Positions 21,377 to 23,764 of a stretch of 23,764 bases of DNA are shown one piece after another. Positions within the stretch are counted from its first letter, which is position 1. Every line of letters begins with the position of its first letter. Source of the DNA: Erysipelotrichaceae bacterium UBA2227 (lineage in GTDB: Bacteria; Bacillota_I; Bacilli_A; Erysipelotrichales; Erysipelotrichaceae). A program made the translations under genes and the position numbers. The stretch is from the NCBI GenBank assembly GCA_002348095.1, contig DDYT01000015.1, positions 347 through 24,110 of the forward strand, written 5' to 3'. The notes below the pieces were generated by a model that worked only from the letters and a program-made list of their open reading frames with translations, ran no database searches and had not been told where the DNA came from.

Positions 21377-21850
21377 CTTAAACTCCTCTTTAATAATAGG
21401 CAAGATCTCTTTGGGAACAAACTTCGTCAGATCCCCATGATTGATCGCAATCTGCTTGACTGCCGATGATGACATAAACGAATGTTCCGGACGAGTCAGA
21501 AGAAACACCGTTTCGATCTGCGGTGCCAGGATCATGTTCGCCGTTGCCTGCTGTAACTCATGCTCATAGTCCATCACCGCCCGGATACCGCGAAGCAGGA
21601 TCTGTGCATTGCGCTTTTTCGCAAAATCGACCGAAAGTCCGTCACCGACACAAACCCCCACATTATCCAACTCTCTGATGACCAGTTCGATCATTTTGAT
21701 TCGCTTGGCCACACTGAACGTTGCCGGATCATCAGGCGAATCCATGATCACGACTTCCACATCATCAAAAATTTTGCTTGCCCGGCGGATGATATCCATG
21801 TGACCGACCGTCAACGGATCAAACTTCCCGGGATAAATGGCTTTCGTCAT
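21374..21850 (-). CDS. coaD: Phosphopantetheine adenylyltransferase
   Basis: Fourth step of coenzyme A synthesis: 4'-phosphopantetheine plus ATP gives dephospho-CoA. It has 158 residues, a normal length. The nucleotidyltransferase signature YPGKFDPLTVGH (6-17) contains T14 and H17; RGIRAVMDYEHE (87-98) and SFMSSSAVKQI (124-134) are the other family blocks. The usual reading of the first block is PGSFDPxTxGH, so K9 replaces a common serine. The ATG follows AAGGAG and overlaps the end of rsmD by 32 bases. It ends against a shared terminator. Confidence 0.96.
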   Translation of the reverse strand: MTKAIYPGKFDPLTVGHMDIIRRASKIFDDVEVVIMDSPDDPATFSVAKRIKMIELVIRELDNVGVCVGDGLSVDFAKKRNAQILLRGIRAVMDYEHELQQATANMILAPQIETVFLLTRPEHSFMSSSAVKQIAINHGDLTKFVPKEILPIIKEEFK

Positions 21851-22403
21851 GGTTTGGCTCCTTTTTATACCATACCGTCTTACCCAGACCGTATTTACTC
21901 TCTTTTATTTTAACACAATCAGCAAGCCGATCGCTACTGACCCTAGAAGATGCCATCTCGCAAATCAGCCAGCCATCCTGCGCAAGAATGTTTGCACTCA
22001 GTACTTCAAGAGCGATCGTATCAATGTCCATCGCATAGGGCGGATCGAGAAAAATCACATCAAACAACAGATGACGTTGTGCACATCTGCGAATGGCTTC
22101 ACGGTAATCTGCTTTGATCAGCTCACTGCGCTCTTGTTCCTGAAGCAAAGCGATATTCTTTTCGACGATCCTTTGTGCCTGAGCATCATGATCACAAAAA
22201 ATCACCTGACCGACTCCGCGCGAAAGCGCCTCTAGACCAATGGCCCCGCACCCCGCAAACAAATCCAGCCAAATACCACCGTCAAAATAACCGCCCAAAC
22301 GAGAGAACATCGCTTCCTTCAGACGGTCACTGCTCGGACGGGTCAAGTCTCCCTCTAAAGTAAATAGTTTGCGGGAACGGTGACGACCGGCAATGATCCT
22401 CAT
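21819..22403 (-). CDS. rsmD: 16S rRNA (guanine966-N2)-methyltransferase RsmD
   Basis: SAM-dependent methyltransferase of the small-subunit rRNA, 194 residues. The N-terminus MRIIAGRHRSRKL and TRPSSDRLKEAMFSRL (21-36) are family hallmarks; SAM motif I is WLDLFAGCGAIGLEAL (45-60) and the catalytic motif is DPPY at 120-123. The C-terminal tail of about 11 residues after WYKKEP is encoded in the overlap with coaD. The start overlaps the stop of the ftsW-like gene by 4 bases (ATGA). The order ftsW-rsmD-coaD is common in Bacillota. Confidence 0.95.
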   Translation of the reverse strand: MRIIAGRHRSRKLFTLEGDLTRPSSDRLKEAMFSRLGGYFDGGIWLDLFAGCGAIGLEALSRGVGQVIFCDHDAQAQRIVEKNIALLQEQERSELIKADYREAIRRCAQRHLLFDVIFLDPPYAMDIDTIALEVLSANILAQDGWLICEMASSRVSSDRLADCVKIKESKYGLGKTVWYKKEPNHDESHLSREV

Positions 22404-23590
22404 GTTGTGTCACCCACCCGACGCACCGGGACCTTTTCAGTGGCGATGATATTCTGGCATATGCCCAAGGACATCATGATGGCCATCTGACTGGAACCTC
22501 CGGCCGAAATAAGCAATAACGGTACACCGGTCAGCGGGATCAGTGAAGTCACCCCACCGACATTAAGAATGAAATGCAAGAGCATGTATAGGGCTGTACC
22601 GAATAAAACCATTTTCCCGCGTTCGCTGCGAATTGAAAGTGACTGAATGATCAAGTGACCGATAATGACACCATAGCCGATAAATATGAACATAAACCCC
22701 AAAAATCCCAGCTCTTCGACAACGATCGCCAATATATAGTCGGATTGGGCAACCGGCAGATATCCGAATTTCTGAATCGAATTACCGAAGCCCACACCCA
22801 TCCAGTTTCCTTTGATAAAAGCTACCAGACTGTTATACAGCTGATATCCGATATTGCGCGTATCCGCAAACGGATCGGACATCGCCCGAAAGCGATTGAC
22901 CATATATTCCGGTAATCCGAGCGTCTCAATAAAGGCGATGCCCGGCTTACTTATAAGAAACAACAAAAGCAAGATTCCGAATATAAAAAGCAAGATCATC
23001 CAGCGTTGCAACGGCCGCAACTGATCGGCCGAAGGGATCAGAATCAAAATCCAAGCCAGTGCAAACAAAATCACGGCACTGCCTAAGTCCTTCTGAAACA
23101 CCGTTATGATCAGCAACACAGAGAATATGAATATCGCCGGAGTCGTCATCATTTCCGCTAACTTGGCACGTCGGATACGAATGTCGCCCAAAAAGACTGC
23201 CAAAATCGCGATCATCGAAATCTTCGCAAACTCCGACGGTTGAATCGTTGCGTTGATCCCGGGGATATCGATCCATGCATAAGCGCCTGATCGCGGTGTT
23301 GAAAACAGCGGAATAATCAAAAAGCCGATCGTAAACAACGCAATCACCGTCATATGCCGTTTGATAAAATCCCACGACCAATAGCGCGCCAAAATCACCA
23401 TCGCGAAATACCCGATTATAAAAAAGAAAAGTTGACGAACGGCCACGTTTGCCAAGGACAGCGGCGTACTGCTATGATTTATATTGGCCGATACGACCAT
23501 CAGCGAACCAAAAAAACTCAGCAAGATCATGGCCAAGTGAATGGATCTGTTATAACCCTTGGGCATAAATAAGGAAAATTTCCGTTTCAT
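22400..23590 (-). CDS. ftsW: FtsW/RodA/SpoVE-family (SEDS) peptidoglycan glycosyltransferase
   Basis: Polytopic membrane enzyme that polymerises lipid II with a class B PBP. It has 396 residues with about ten membrane segments. SEDS signatures are GAYAWIDIPG...QPSEFAKISM (102-126), FQKDLGSAVI (165-174), WMGVGFGNSIQKFGYLP (263-279), and SDYILAIVVEELGFLG (283-298), where D284 matches the conserved acidic residue of the usual HTDFIFA block. The end INVGGVTSLIPLTGVPL-type stretch (343-358, here NVGGVTSLIPLTGVPL) is typical. The ATG at 23590 follows AGGGGGA; an extension to 23647 covers promoter-like sequence. FtsW is preferred over RodA because of the rsmD-coaD neighbours, but SpoVE or another SEDS paralogue is possible. 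Confidence 0.9.
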   Translation of the reverse strand: MKRKFSLFMPKGYNRSIHLAMILLSFFGSLMVVSANINHSSTPLSLANVAVRQLFFFIIGYFAMVILARYWSWDFIKRHMTVIALFTIGFLIIPLFSTPRSGAYAWIDIPGINATIQPSEFAKISMIAILAVFLGDIRIRRAKLAEMMTTPAIFIFSVLLIITVFQKDLGSAVILFALAWILILIPSADQLRPLQRWMILLFIFGILLLLFLISKPGIAFIETLGLPEYMVNRFRAMSDPFADTRNIGYQLYNSLVAFIKGNWMGVGFGNSIQKFGYLPVAQSDYILAIVVEELGFLGFMFIFIGYGVIIGHLIIQSLSIRSERGKMVLFGTALYMLLHFILNVGGVTSLIPLTGVPLLLISAGGSSQMAIMMSLGICQNIIATEKVPVRRVGDTT

Positions 23591-23628
23591 ACATCCCCCT
23601 GACCTTTTTATTGTACCAAACTGAACCC

Positions 23629-23637
23629 ATTTTAGCA
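23629..23637 (-). promoter_or_regulatory. Candidate promoter of the ftsW-rsmD-coaD operon
   Basis: Minus-strand extended -10 TG-C-TAAAAT. There is no good -35 hexamer. A second -10-like element TACAAT (23610-23615) lies closer to the gene, so the start site is uncertain. Confidence 0.4.
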
Positions 23638-23679
23638 CATTCATCAAAAAAGATATTTATTTTACTATACATTTTCATG

Positions 23680-23764
23680 TTTTTTGGTTAAAATACATGT
23701 TGTGATATTAGAGGTACAAAAATCGATCGTATTCGATAGACCCGGAACTGAGGTTTTATGTTGA
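23680..23764 (+). promoter_or_regulatory. Upstream region of a possible divergent gene beyond the window
   Basis: The plus strand shows TTGGTT, then TG-A-TATTAG about 16 bases later, and near the edge GAGGTTTT followed by ATG at 23758-23760. This could be the promoter, ribosome site and first codons of a rightward gene. Only two full codons are visible, so no product can be named. Confidence 0.3.

Noticed and set aside
1..23764. Insertion sequences, phage genes, tRNA or rRNA genes, CRISPR arrays
   Set aside because: None was recognised on either strand; gene spacing and terminators account for the sequence.

Overview
The window looks like chromosomal DNA of a Gram-positive bacterium of the phylum Bacillota. 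Evidence: the dnaK operon starts with hrcA and carries CIRCE elements. DnaK lacks the extra N-terminal segment of Gram-negative homologues. Shine-Dalgarno sequences are strong (AGGAGG type), there is a CcpA-type cre site, and a PRD-type PTS regulator is present. A YozG-like/DUF2975 pair and an ftsW-rsmD-coaD cluster also fit. Gene content resembles Erysipelotrichia-like gut Bacillota, but that placement is inference. No tRNA, rRNA, CRISPR array, insertion sequence or phage gene was seen. No gap between genes exceeds 300 bases.

Layout. (1) 1-2191, minus strand: heat-shock operon hrcA-grpE-dnaK (dnaK cut by the window edge). Its consensus promoter is framed by two degenerate CIRCE operators. 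(2) 2318-3091, plus: a divergent pgeF/YlmD-type gene with its own extended -10 promoter and terminator. (3) 3120-5153, plus: a three-gene cassette (DUF2975-like membrane protein, YozG-like HTH regulator, lipoprotein) behind two near-identical palindromes that bracket the promoter. (4) 5196-6038, minus: a DUF6671-like protein with four CxxC pairs. (5) 6249-10933, minus: a PTS operon in the order PRD regulator, EIIA, EIIB, SIS-domain protein, UlaA-type EIIC. (6) 11049-12982, minus: two tandemly duplicated small membrane proteins, preceded by an msrB / SRPBCC / small membrane protein operon. (7) 13109-20214, minus: a 3-hydroxybutyrate/acetoacetate operon (CoA-transferase A and B, thiolase, D-3-hydroxybutyrate dehydrogenase, a 3-hydroxyacyl-CoA-dehydrogenase-like enzyme, two GntP permeases), with a divergent LysR regulator at 20447-21346. 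(8) 21374-23590, minus: ftsW-like gene, rsmD and coaD, all overlapping.

How the genes work together. The 13-20 kb operon forms a readable pathway: uptake of a hydroxy acid, oxidation to acetoacetate, CoA transfer, and thiolysis to two acetyl-CoA. It appears to be controlled by the divergent LysR protein (palindromic half-sites at 20324-20346) and by catabolite repression (cre at 20256-20269). The PTS operon would import and phosphorylate an unidentified sugar or sugar acid and then act on it with the SIS protein. Its regulator carries its own EIIB- and EIIA-like domains and so can sense phosphorylation by the same PTS. The least understood parts are the 3.1-5.2 kb cassette, the DUF6671-like gene, the PTS substrate and the duplicated small membrane proteins.
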